Below, one piece after another: positions 1-8,754 of a DNA stretch of 64,000 bases. Position 1 is the stretch's first letter, and every line of letters begins with the position of its first letter. The stretch comes from Calonectria ilicicola (taxonomy: Eukaryota; Ascomycota; Sordariomycetes; Hypocreales; Nectriaceae): positions 3,348,001 to 3,412,000 of the forward strand of contig CP085827.1 of NCBI GenBank assembly GCA_020809705.1, read 5' to 3'. The translations under genes were made by a program, and so were the position numbers. The notes under the pieces are model-generated. The model made no database searches. It saw only the letters and a program-made list of their open reading frames with translations, and was not told the origin of the DNA.

Positions 1-2
1 AC

Positions 3-272
3 GCGCCTGCTTCAATTCCCCAATCGGAAGACCTTCGTCGAATCGAGGAATTTAGCCAGCGAGAGGGCGCTGCAATTCTATTAGATGAACTTCTGAATTC
101 CGGAATTGTTCTCACCTCTAATATTGATCAGGGAGCAATACACAAGGCTATACAAAGAGCTATGGCCGCCATGTTTGAAAGCTTTCATTTGAGCAGGATA
201 TCCAATTCAACGAGCGACCATAGCTATACAAACTTCAATCAAAGTGGGCATAAGTGGCCACGATCGCAATAG
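3..272 (+). CDS. 3' end of an unidentified protein-coding gene (partial)
   Basis: Reading frame 3 is open from the left window edge to a TAG at 270-272, giving about 89 residues. The composition looks like real protein: a helical, Leu/Ala/Glu-rich stretch (ILLDELLNSGIVL, then AIHKAIQRAMAAMFESF) and a Ser/Asn/His-rich tail. The upstream part lies outside the window, so no start or domain can be assigned. I do not recognise the family. The helical tail could belong to a regulator, but that is a guess. The other two plus frames are interrupted. Confidence 0.55.
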   Translation, partial: APASIPQSEDLRRIEEFSQREGAAILLDELLNSGIVLTSNIDQGAIHKAIQRAMAAMFESFHLSRISNSTSDHSYTNFNQSGHKWPRSQ

Positions 273-951
273 GATCTGGTACTTTCCAGACCTGTGGGCC
301 ATTTCAAGGAATAACATGCCTTAATGCTGGTGATCTCAATTGATTAGTGTTAGTGATATGGACAACACCGCAAACGAAGTGACAACTCTACAAGTCATGC
401 TTGGGGATTTCACCATCTCTTGAATTGAGAAAAGTAAACAGAAAAGAAATCACTGGCGGCCTGTTGACTGATATTTATGAGTTTTATAGAGTAGAAGAGG
501 AGAATGCTTGACGGGTTCCCAATATGCTTTCTGTGTATCATTCTCATGCTGTGCCGAGTTCATTTTCGTTATTGTCCAAGTGTAGCCTAGGAATGGGATT
601 GAAGAAGCAGGGATATCGTGGCTGTGGCTCTTGTTTCCACCTGATTGGTTTGAACCAGGAACCAAATACCACGGGTCGTCCGTGTCGCATTTCTTGTTCT
701 GTCGACACTAGCGCTTAGTTGAAAGCCGAAACAGGGAATAAGGAACCACACCACGCCCTTTCCCGAACATTTTTGCAAATTGACGTTCTAATGATGACAA
801 ATCCAACGTGCCTATCACCACTATTAATAGCATCCAGGGGATATATAACATGATCGAAAATGCCAAGACGAATCCTCCATCGCCCTTGTTAAATTCCAAG
901 ATTTCGCACAAGATCCCAACTTGCCCTACAAAAGTCCAATCAATTTGCGTC
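273..951. other. intergenic, no gene seen
   Basis: Only short overlapping ORFs on both strands, without family motifs. The 3' part is the 5' leader/promoter of the HAD gene. The frame upstream of its ATG at 952 stays open back to 808, but that extension opens with GTG and holds no credible protein. Confidence 0.6.
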
Positions 952-1668
952 ATGGCTTCACAGAAAACAACAGTGAAAGCTGTCTTCTTCGACTTTATGG
1001 GCACCTGTCTTGACTGGCATGGTAGCGTTGTCCAAGCATTTCCGCTGTCGGTACCGGGACCCAAGGCCTCAGAGATAGCACTAGAATGGCGCAGGTTATA
1101 TTTTCTAGAAAATCACAACCGATTTTTGCAAAATATCCCACCTGAAGACATTGATATAACGCTTGCCCGCACCCTCGAAGTAGCCCTCGATGATTTCCCG
1201 AATCATAAACCTTACATTGATCCTGCTGTCAAAGGACGACTTGTCAAGGCCTGGCATTCTCAGCTTGCTTGGCCAGAGGTCCGAGAAGCTATCCGGAAGA
1301 TCCGAGAAGATCTAGGGCTTGAGGTCATTGTCCACGCCAACGGTACGACGCGACTACAGCTTGATCTCACACATTCTTCTGGATTAAGCTTCAACATGCT
1401 CTTTTCAAGTCAGCTGTTGGGCGTTTATAAACCAAGCCCAGATGCATATCTCAAGGCGCTAGAATTCGTGAAGCTCAAGCCAGAGGAGGTGGTTTTGGTG
1501 GCAGCACATGCATACGATTTGAGAGGCGCTCAGAAGGTTGGAATGAAAACAATTTACATCAATCGATGGACCGACGATATTAACGAGGATAAAGAGAAAG
1601 TCAAAGGTGAATTCGGCTTCTTCCTTGAGAATATGGAAAGTCTTCCAGATACTATTCTGAATCTATGA
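952..1668 (+). CDS. HAD-superfamily hydrolase, type II haloacid dehalogenase-like
   Basis: Single-exon gene of 238 residues, the normal length for fungal 2-haloacid dehalogenase-like proteins. All HAD motifs are visible: motif I FFDFMGT with the nucleophilic Asp14; motif II around VIVHANGTTR; motif III Lys in GVYKPSPDAY; motif IV VAAHAYDLRGA, the AHxxDLxGA signature of type II dehalogenases. Family knowledge predicts hydrolysis through an aspartyl-enzyme intermediate on a small halo-acid or phospho substrate in the cytosol; the substrate cannot be read from sequence. No signal peptide or membrane segment. I chose the ATG at 952 because motif I then sits 14 residues in, as in homologues; the frame extends upstream only to a GTG. 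Neighbours give no functional hint. Confidence 0.9.
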   Translation: MASQKTTVKAVFFDFMGTCLDWHGSVVQAFPLSVPGPKASEIALEWRRLYFLENHNRFLQNIPPEDIDITLARTLEVALDDFPNHKPYIDPAVKGRLVKAWHSQLAWPEVREAIRKIREDLGLEVIVHANGTTRLQLDLTHSSGLSFNMLFSSQLLGVYKPSPDAYLKALEFVKLKPEEVVLVAAHAYDLRGAQKVGMKTIYINRWTDDINEDKEKVKGEFGFFLENMESLPDTILNL

Positions 1669-2043
1669 GTGAAGATATGAATCGGCTAGTACCTTTTTTC
1701 TGGGCGGACATTCGGGGGTCCTAGGTAGGATTATGTGTTAGATTCTAGCCTTTTTTTTTATACAAACAAATAGGATCATGTTTATCCAAATCATATGTCC
1801 CAGGGGCCCCTGAGAAATCAAGAGCCGACTTTTAGAGAAGCAAGGAGCAAATAGACACATGGGTGGAGATGCTGTTTCAGTTTATTCACAAATCAGGACA
1901 AGGGTGGTGGATTTATGTTAAATCTCCAGGCAAGTTCGACTGGAAAATAATTTCAATTTGCATTTATCGCTGCATCAAGTAACTAGTTAAAGAAACCCAT
2001 CCCAAGAGAAGTCATGAAGAAAAATACCAAAGGTCATATTCGT
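1669..2043. other. intergenic between convergent genes
   Basis: AT-rich 3' flanks of the HAD gene (plus) and the AAA+ ATPase gene (minus). A T-run lies near 1750. No ORF with family features. Confidence 0.6.
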
Positions 2044-4833
2044 TTAGTCGAGCCGGCTATCAAATGTTCCCCTCATGGGAAGCTCGGTATCGTAGGCAGC
2101 AGACTCCTTCTTCATGTGTCGGTCAAAGCTCTGAGTCGACATTTGTACCTTCTCAAACAAGGCCCGGTCAAGTACAGGAGCCGCAGGTGGCAGCTGGCCA
2201 CGACCACGGGCCAGGTTGGCCTGGATGGAGTGGTTGTGAATGGCGAGGCTGGAGGCGATCTGGAATGCACTTCGGATCTGTCGACCGTTCCAGCAGCCGG
2301 TAGACCTGGCAAGCTCCTCGAAGTGCTTGGTAGCGAAGTCGAGGATCTCGCTGTCCTTGATGACGAGAGCCGGCTCCCCAGCCATTCTGTGCCTCTCAAC
2401 TTCAATCTCCCTGAGCTTGGCAATGTTCAGGCGGAAGATGTCACGAGTCTGGGTCTTGTCAAGAGGAGGGTAGTAGAGGGACAGGTGGATACGAGACTTG
2501 AAAGCCTCATCAATGGTTCCCACACGGTTGGTGGTGAGGAAGAGAAGACCGTTGTAGTACTCAAGAACTCGAAGGAACACAGAGACCAGGGCATTTCGCT
2601 TCATATCCAGCTTGGAACGCTGGGAGAGGAACACATCCGCCTCATCGAGCAGCAGGACACAGTCCCACAGGTGGGCAAGACGGAAAACGTTCTTCAGGGA
2701 AGACTCAACCTCGTGAGGAGTGAGACCAAGATCACCACATGTGATCACAAACAGAGGCTTGCGATTCTCCATGGCGACCGCCTCAGCCGTCGCAGTCTTT
2801 CCGACACCAGGAACTCCGTGCAGAAGCACAACTAGACCACGACCCTTGCCCTGGATCAGATCCTGACTGGGGCCTTCGGTGGCTGCGTCGGCATAGCGAC
2901 GCTCCAAAGCCTTCCTCTGGAAGTGCGACATGACCAGACCGCGGACCACATCCTTGTAGTCATCCTGGATCCTGAGGTTCTCAAATACTCCCGGCTCCCG
3001 GCGCACGGGCTTGAGAAGGTTCAAGTCAATGGGCAAGAAGCGGCGCTCTCGCAGGGCATAAGCGAACATGCGCTTAGGCAGGAGAACGAGATCCTCTTCG
3101 CGAAGCTCCAGAGCCTTGGGGTTCGTCTCGAAGGTTCGAGAGCCCTGGGTACGGGCGCGAAGGAACGAATCGGTAGTGATGTTCTCGCGGCGCTGGCGAA
3201 TCTCAACACCATCGGCCTTCTGGATAATCTCAGTCTGGGCGTATGCGCGGTTCTGGCGCACACCGTTAAACCAGTGCTGGATAGGCATCTCATCGTCCTG
3301 AACCTCGCACCTCTTGGACTTGTTCAGAGATGGCTGGTGGAATCTGGGCCTCCAGTCGGGCATCTTCTGGTAGGCCTCAGTGAGATCGACAATCACATCA
3401 CTCTCGACAAACTCGGGATGGCGCATCTTCTCGTAGTCCTCGTTATCGAGGATCTCATCATCGGGCTCAGTGCTCTCGTGGGGAGGGTTCCTGGTCAGGG
3501 TCCAGGCACTGTACTGCTGGTGACGGTCCTCGAGGTACTTCTGGAAGCCACTGCCCTGGCCCTTCAGCGAGGCGAGGAGGTCCTGGTGGTTGTGGCGATA
3601 GCGGATTGGGAACACCTCGAGAGACTCGATTTGGCGGTCGCCCACAAACGACTCAATCTCGAACTTGCGTCGGACAGCGCCGAAGCCAGTACCATCGTGG
3701 TCAATGTAGTAGGCCGAGATCTTGAACTTATTGCTGCTGTCATCATGCTGGAAGTCGTCTGCGAAATAGTCCCAGACAGCGGTGGGATATGTGGTCTGGG
3801 GGTCAGGGCACTCAATACGGTAAATGCGCCAGACCTCATGGTAACGGCCACCAGCCTCGCCCGAAGTAGGCATGTAAATGAGGTCGCCAACTCGGAAGAG
3901 GGACCACAAGTCATCAAAGGCAACCTTGTCCACGGAGTTTCCATCGAACTTCTCATACAAGGGCATCACCTCACTGTCGATGAAGTTGACATAACATCGC
4001 ATGTCTCGCAGAGCCTCAGGGCTATCCATGAGGTTATCAAAGTCCTCATCAGCATTGGAATCAACAGACTGGATTGACTCAGTGTCGTCATCCCGGCTGC
4101 TAGCTTCCTCAGGTGTCTCGCCCTCAACAACAATCTCGACCTCCTCCTCGTCGCTGATGGGCTTGTCTAGGCTCTCAGTTTCCTCGTCGAACTCCTCGAA
4201 GTCGCCCCACTTCTCTTCTAAAGTAGCAAGGACCTCACGCATCTTGGGCTGGAAGTGCACAAGAGCCTTGAAAGGACGAACGAATGTGCGAGGAGTTGAT
4301 CTCTGGTCTGTATCGTTGAGTAGTGATGTCAAGTGTCCAAGGACGGGCTGAGATTGGATACGGATGCGCTGCATCTCAGTGTCAGAAGGAAGGGGAGCCT
4401 CATTTCTCTTCTCACGTTTCAACTTATCGGCCTGGGTCGTCTTTCGATCTTGGCCGGAGAAGTTGTCACGAAGGTTAAGATAATTTTGGCGGAGGCGAGC
4501 AAAATCTTCCCGGCGGCGGTAGCCCTGTTCGCGGCGAATCTGTGATTGAAGTCCTGGACCAGCCATGAGAACGTCAATGGCATAGTCGGGCTCATCAATG
4601 TCCTGGAAGCGGTTCTTGAAGTTCTCAAAGTTAACCTTGCGAACCTCTGGAATCTTGGGGCGCCATTTGGCAGCAGTTCGACGACGGTCAGCGAGGATTC
4701 GCTCACGTCTCTCTGCTTCCTTCTGGAGGGCCATGAACTCGACGTCATGTTCACGGTGGTGATTCCGGGGTGCGGGAGCCGGACGGCCGCCGCCGCGGGT
4801 AGACTTCCTCGCGGTTTGCTTAGTTCTAGCCAT
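2044..4833 (-). CDS. AAA+ ATPase with a histone H3-like N-terminal tail
   Basis: Intron-free gene of 929 residues. C-terminal AAA+ domain (about 625-870): Walker A GVPGVGKT (673-680), Walker B LLLDEAD (727-733), sensor-1 LTTNR (766-770), candidate Arg finger Arg781, sensor-2-like GRQIR (850-854). About residues 280-410 resemble the fungal-specific domain that precedes such AAA cores (DUF7025 type). An acidic stretch lies at 209-268 and a charged, probably coiled segment at 34-60. The protein begins MARTKQTARKST: after Met removal, residues 1-11 equal the histone H3 tail, including the K4 and K9/S10 sites. No histone fold follows, so this is not an H3 gene. The start is an ATG at 4833 with stops upstream. 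No signal peptide; a nuclear or cytosolic role is inferred. Substrate unknown. Long plus-strand ORFs across the gene are shadows. Confidence 0.93.
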   Translation of the reverse strand: MARTKQTARKSTRGGGRPAPAPRNHHREHDVEFMALQKEAERRERILADRRRTAAKWRPKIPEVRKVNFENFKNRFQDIDEPDYAIDVLMAGPGLQSQIRREQGYRRREDFARLRQNYLNLRDNFSGQDRKTTQADKLKREKRNEAPLPSDTEMQRIRIQSQPVLGHLTSLLNDTDQRSTPRTFVRPFKALVHFQPKMREVLATLEEKWGDFEEFDEETESLDKPISDEEEVEIVVEGETPEEASSRDDDTESIQSVDSNADEDFDNLMDSPEALRDMRCYVNFIDSEVMPLYEKFDGNSVDKVAFDDLWSLFRVGDLIYMPTSGEAGGRYHEVWRIYRIECPDPQTTYPTAVWDYFADDFQHDDSSNKFKISAYYIDHDGTGFGAVRRKFEIESFVGDRQIESLEVFPIRYRHNHQDLLASLKGQGSGFQKYLEDRHQQYSAWTLTRNPPHESTEPDDEILDNEDYEKMRHPEFVESDVIVDLTEAYQKMPDWRPRFHQPSLNKSKRCEVQDDEMPIQHWFNGVRQNRAYAQTEIIQKADGVEIRQRRENITTDSFLRARTQGSRTFETNPKALELREEDLVLLPKRMFAYALRERRFLPIDLNLLKPVRREPGVFENLRIQDDYKDVVRGLVMSHFQRKALERRYADAATEGPSQDLIQGKGRGLVVLLHGVPGVGKTATAEAVAMENRKPLFVITCGDLGLTPHEVESSLKNVFRLAHLWDCVLLLDEADVFLSQRSKLDMKRNALVSVFLRVLEYYNGLLFLTTNRVGTIDEAFKSRIHLSLYYPPLDKTQTRDIFRLNIAKLREIEVERHRMAGEPALVIKDSEILDFATKHFEELARSTGCWNGRQIRSAFQIASSLAIHNHSIQANLARGRGQLPPAAPVLDRALFEKVQMSTQSFDRHMKKESAAYDTELPMRGTFDSRLD
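4798..4833 (-). other. codons for the histone H3 tail mimic
   Basis: These twelve codons encode M-ARTKQTARKST. Canonical fungal H3 starts M-ARTKQTARKSTGGK; here an Arg follows Thr11, then GGGRPAPAPR. The Arg codons include AGA and AGG, which highly expressed fungal histone genes seldom use. That argues against a very recent copy of a histone exon. Ala after Met should allow Met removal, exposing the A1-R2-T3-K4 N-terminus that H3 readers and writers recognise. Confidence 0.9.
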
Positions 4834-5610
4834 GATGAATGAATGGATGAAGGAGGAGTGTAATGACTAGAGGTAGCAAAGGCGAGAAAGGTAAGAAGGT
4901 GTGTGAGATGGTCGGAAGTGAGTTGAGATGGATTGATGAGGAGTAAGAGCAATTCTTGAAAGTGCAAGATGCTTCTTAAATACAAGATGAGGCCATACAG
5001 TGTAGTCGCTTGCCTGATAGGCATTGCCGAGGGGCCAATCGGTACCTGGCATCGTTCAACCTCGTTCAGGTTCACGGCACCTGAGTCATACCGGGATGTA
5101 TGCGCTACACCGTCACGACTATCGCACAGACTTTGGAGTCCTAGACGACCGCCACTGCCCTTGCGGGCGGCCTCATTCTACCTGATTGGTCCGCCAAGTC
5201 TAGCGGGCAGGCAGCAGCAGCAACTAAGCTGACGGAGCAAAGGTTCAGGGCCCACTTGCATTGGCCGTGAAGCATCGCTTAAATCTTACATGCGCCGTCA
5301 ATCGATACAATATGATGGGAAACTAGGCAACAACTGCGCTGGCACAACTTATATTGTTTCATCTGAGGCCGCTCTCTCCATTTCTCCGCATCTATCTGCC
5401 TTTGCATCACTTCCGAGGCCTTGGCTGCCTGTCTTGAACCACGCCATCCACTAATCTAATTGGCCAAGCCACAAGCGTGCGGGGTGCCTCTCGTCCAAAG
5501 TGTACAGCGGGACATAGCCGGGAATAGCGCTTCAAGACAACAGCTTGCTGAATAAGGACACCTTCAAAAATAGCTGAACATACATAATCTCGCCAATATC
5601 GCCACCTCAA
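4834..5610. promoter_or_regulatory. upstream region of the AAA+ ATPase gene with several CCAAT boxes
   Basis: About 780 bp between two minus-strand genes. CCAAT or its complement occurs at 5035-5039, 5185-5189, 5260-5264 and 5459-5463. These are possible sites for the Hap/CCAAT-binding complex, which also acts on fungal histone promoters (family knowledge). A TATTTAA stretch near 4975-4981 on the minus strand could be the TATA element. No gene is seen here. Confidence 0.35.
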
Positions 5611-6566
5611 TCAAGGTCGAGGCACAGTGCTAAAACGGTCGTGAACCCCATATTGCATCGGATATCCTTCTACCAGAACCTCCTGGCTTGTGATCGTTCG
5701 AAAGTTCGCCGTTCTGTTGATGACCCGACTGGGGTGGAATCCATTGTAGACAACAGAGGTGATGCCCATCAGCGCTGCGTCAAAAATATAAATGTAAATC
5801 TCCTTCTTCTTGAGCGCTCCATCAGACCCCTGCACATACTCCAGAACGCGGAATACGGACCGCACCATGATCAAGACGCTGGTGAGGTATAAAATCACCA
5901 GGAGTAGCTTCCATGGTGCGCTAATCGAATATGATCTCTTCGTTGGACCGCGGGACAATCGGATGTGAAAGATCAATGTCACCACCATGAAGAAGCCGAA
6001 AAACACGATTTGAATGCCGAGTCCACCGATAATGATGTTCTCGCCCATCTTCACCGAGTCTTGATTTGTAGCACTAGCCATCATGCCTCCGCCACCGCTC
6101 TGAGCGAAAAATGAAAGAACATCTCCAAGCACAAATATTTTAGTGAGCCATTTGGGACGGATAATGCTATGTTCTTCGGCTTCTAGAAGGACGATGAGGC
6201 GACCTAAGATCATGTAGATTGACGCGGCAAAGAAGGCTGGACCAAGTAGGAGAAGTAGTGACTGCATGATGTAGGGGTTTTTGGAGAAATCGGGGGCTTC
6301 TTTTGCGGAGATGGCTCTTCCTACATAACCCATTGCCTCAACTTAGGATAGTTAGCTTCAACTCTGCTAAGCAATGACACGATGGGCTCACATAAACACC
6401 CTACCACGAATGGAATGAAATACCACGTCCGCGCACGTATTAATTGCCACATGTGTAAAAGGGCCGATATTCCAAAGAGAGCAACAAAAATGCATGCTAG
6501 TGGCATGGACGGGTCATAATCGTAAAACTTGAACCCTGCACGAGGGGAGAGAGTTGAGTCTGACAT
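5611..6566 (-). CDS. RTA1-like seven-transmembrane protein
   Basis: Two exons, 6566-6392 and 6341-5611, with a 50 bp intron (GTGAGC donor, GCTAAC branch point, AAG acceptor). The join restores the family motif LFEAMGYVGRA. The product is 301 residues, usual for RTA1/RSB1-type lipid-translocating exporter-like proteins of fungi. Several hydrophobic segments are visible, with the conserved QSLLLLLGPAFFAASIYMILGR block early in exon 2 and a DxxSFFxQxxGGG-like block (GDVLSFFAQSGGGGMM) after it. Known members sit in the plasma or endoplasmic membrane and affect sphingoid-base transport or resistance to 7-aminocholesterol. The function here is not proven. The ATG at 6566 is preferred; the frame extends upstream only to a TTG. 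Confidence 0.9.
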
Positions 6567-8638
6567 AGCTAACAAAAAGAAGAGGTAAAAAAGAAAAATA
6601 AAGTTAAGGATAGTTTGAATTAATGGTCAAGAGAATGAGTGTATTGACAGCAAAGGGAAAGACAAAAAAAGAAGATGGAAGACAGGTTTTGTTGGTAAGA
6701 ATGTGCTGGAAAAACTCTCCTTGTGAAGCGGTATGCCCGCTTCATATATAACAGGTGAAATCCTCCTTTCCAGTCTAGCTGAACTGAGTACGAGCCTCTC
6801 ATTTCAACAGCGACCTTATCGCCTGGAGAGGTAGGTGCATCGAGACCTTTCTGTGTGGAGCATGACCGTAAAAGCTGCAATACGCGTATCGATTGTTCGG
6901 GTTTCGCACCTGTGTCGGTTGCAGCTAAATTTAGTAGCCGCTGAAGGTCTTGACAATTTCCTAAAGCATGTGTCCTCACCATTGGTTCTGTGGAAAACAA
7001 TTTGATGCACTCGCTACGAAGCAAGATCTTTATTTTTAAGAGGCAAAACTAGGCCAAACTCTCTCAGGCCCGTTTCGAATTATCGCTTGAAGCAGGAAAC
7101 CTTTTATTGAGTTGAGATTTTTTTTTTTTTTTGGAGCACTGACATCAAGCACAATTTTCCTTCCAGTTTATGTAAATTTTGTGCAAGTGCGGATATTGAG
7201 GGATTGCGCTTTCATGCCGCTTATGTTAAAGGTTACGCAGATTGGAAGCACGACTCCTTACATAGCCAATATTATGCGTATGCATAATGTCATCGTATTG
7301 GTCATCGGAAAAGCCAGGAAATTTTGTCCGGCAACGCGGGATGAGACGCCAAGAGTTGTGGGAAAATGGTCTGAGAAAACCCGCCTAAATACGCGTATTC
7401 TACGATCTCGTATTCCCAATTCGGACACAGAGACACTTGGTCACGGATGTAGCCGGTTTTTTTTTAAACCAAGAAAAGGGGGCTGAAGCTGATGCTGGGG
7501 TTTTTAGTCCAATTCCATTTGGCTTCTCTAGCCTGCGTCATTCCCCTGAAACTATTGGTGTTGCCGCTGAAGGTCATTGATGAACGAGACCACCTTGCGG
7601 ACTTTGTGGTCCTTTTTTTGGAGGAATTCCCACATTTGCCTGAAGCTAAGCTGCACCACCACCCCGGTGGTTCATCTGATGAGCCACAACAGACTACGCA
7701 TTCGTTCGAACCGAGTCTGCCTTAGTCTACCAGTACTCATGATATGAGTGGATAAAACCAGAGACATTGAATCTAACGTCGGGTTGCGTCCGGAAAATCC
7801 CAGTCGTCTTTCCCGTATGCGGCATTGTCACAAGTAAACCTTAGTCTGACCAAGCATGCATGCCTCATTCTGCCTACATTGAAGGACCGAAAAGCAGCAT
7901 TCAGGTTTCTGGATGTCACTTCTTCCGGACCAATAAAAATTCGGCTTGAAAGTTACGACAGTAGTATTGAAACGTCTAGTAAATAATTTGCTACAACCCG
8001 CCTGTGCGTTGCGATGCGAAGTGCGAAGTGCGAAAAATCGCTAACTGGACTTCTCCGAAATTTTTGGGGGAAGCTCTCCGTTCTGTGCAACCTTGTCCTT
8101 CGTGCGATCTCTCCATCAAATTGTGGAGAGCAATAAAACAGGAACGGAAGGATCTTTAAACCAAAATTTATGGGATTTATAATACAGATTTAGGGTAGAC
8201 ATGCAATGCACCCCCATTGGACGTCGGGGCACGGCTCATGATCATCAGGCGAAAATCTGTTCAGGGAAACTCAGCTTCCACAGTGATCTTCTAAACCCTG
8301 CGACTTGTCCCGAGGCCAAGACTTTGAATTAAGCATAAGGATTCTCATAGGACACTTCGTAACATTCCTCCATCAAGATGATCCACTGGATCATGTAGAA
8401 ACCAGCGGGAGTATAGCTTAGTGTGGTTGCACTGGGTTCCCCGCATGCCTGCACCTGGAAGGTCACGACATAGGTTAAACCGCCGAAGAAAAGCCCGAGT
8501 ACGCGGGTAGCGCTCAAGCCCGAGGCATCGAATACTAGTACAGAAGGTTGGAAAACCCACGGAAGCGCGCATTCGATTGCGGGACTTAGGACAGTCCTTC
8601 CAAACGTGATCACGCTTCATGAAAAAATCCAGATTTAT

Positions 8639-8644
8639 CCGGGG
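8639..8644 (+). promoter_or_regulatory. possible CreA site upstream of the beta-glucosidase gene
   Basis: CCGGGG fits the SYGGRG consensus of the carbon catabolite repressor CreA, about 110 bp before the ATG of a secreted GH3 enzyme, a gene class often glucose-repressed. A single 6 bp match is weak evidence. Confidence 0.25.
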
Positions 8645-8687
8645 AGGAGGATGCAAAGTACTACCCCATGGGGGCTTTGAGTTGGTC

Positions 8688-8693
8688 TATAAA
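8688..8693 (+). promoter_or_regulatory. TATA box of the beta-glucosidase gene
   Basis: TATAAA in the context TCTATAAAG, 62 bp upstream of the ATG at 8755, a credible fungal core promoter distance. Confidence 0.5.
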
Positions 8694-8754
8694 GAGCAAC
8701 AGTTTTTCTTGGGTCTTGAAGGTAGCCAAGCAAGCGCACAATACGAGTCTAAAC

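Larger units (their letters stand above)
6567..8754. other. 2.2 kb between divergent genes, no convincing gene
   Basis: Contains the divergent promoters of the RTA1 and beta-glucosidase genes. A TATATAA stretch on the minus strand near 6747 may serve RTA1. There is a T-run of about 16 near 7119-7134 and a short GTGCGAA tandem near 8020-8034. A minus ORF at 8329-8613 (94 residues, GTG start, two hydrophobic stretches) is the longest candidate. It has no ATG and no family I recognise, so I leave it unassigned; it could be a gene relic. Confidence 0.5.

Noticed and set aside
2014..4077. Two long plus-strand ORFs (273 and 384 codons) opposite the AAA+ gene
   Set aside because: They are antisense to a clear coding gene, show no domain, and arise from its GC-rich codon pattern.
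2044..4833. A histone H3 gene
   Set aside because: Only the first eleven residues match. The rest is an AAA+ ATPase without a histone fold.
6620..7024. Minus ORF of 134 codons upstream of RTA1
   Set aside because: No family features, odd composition, and it lies in the RTA1 promoter/leader.
8329..8613. Minus ORF with two hydrophobic stretches
   Set aside because: GTG start only, no recognised family, no partner exon found; kept only as a possible relic in the gap note.
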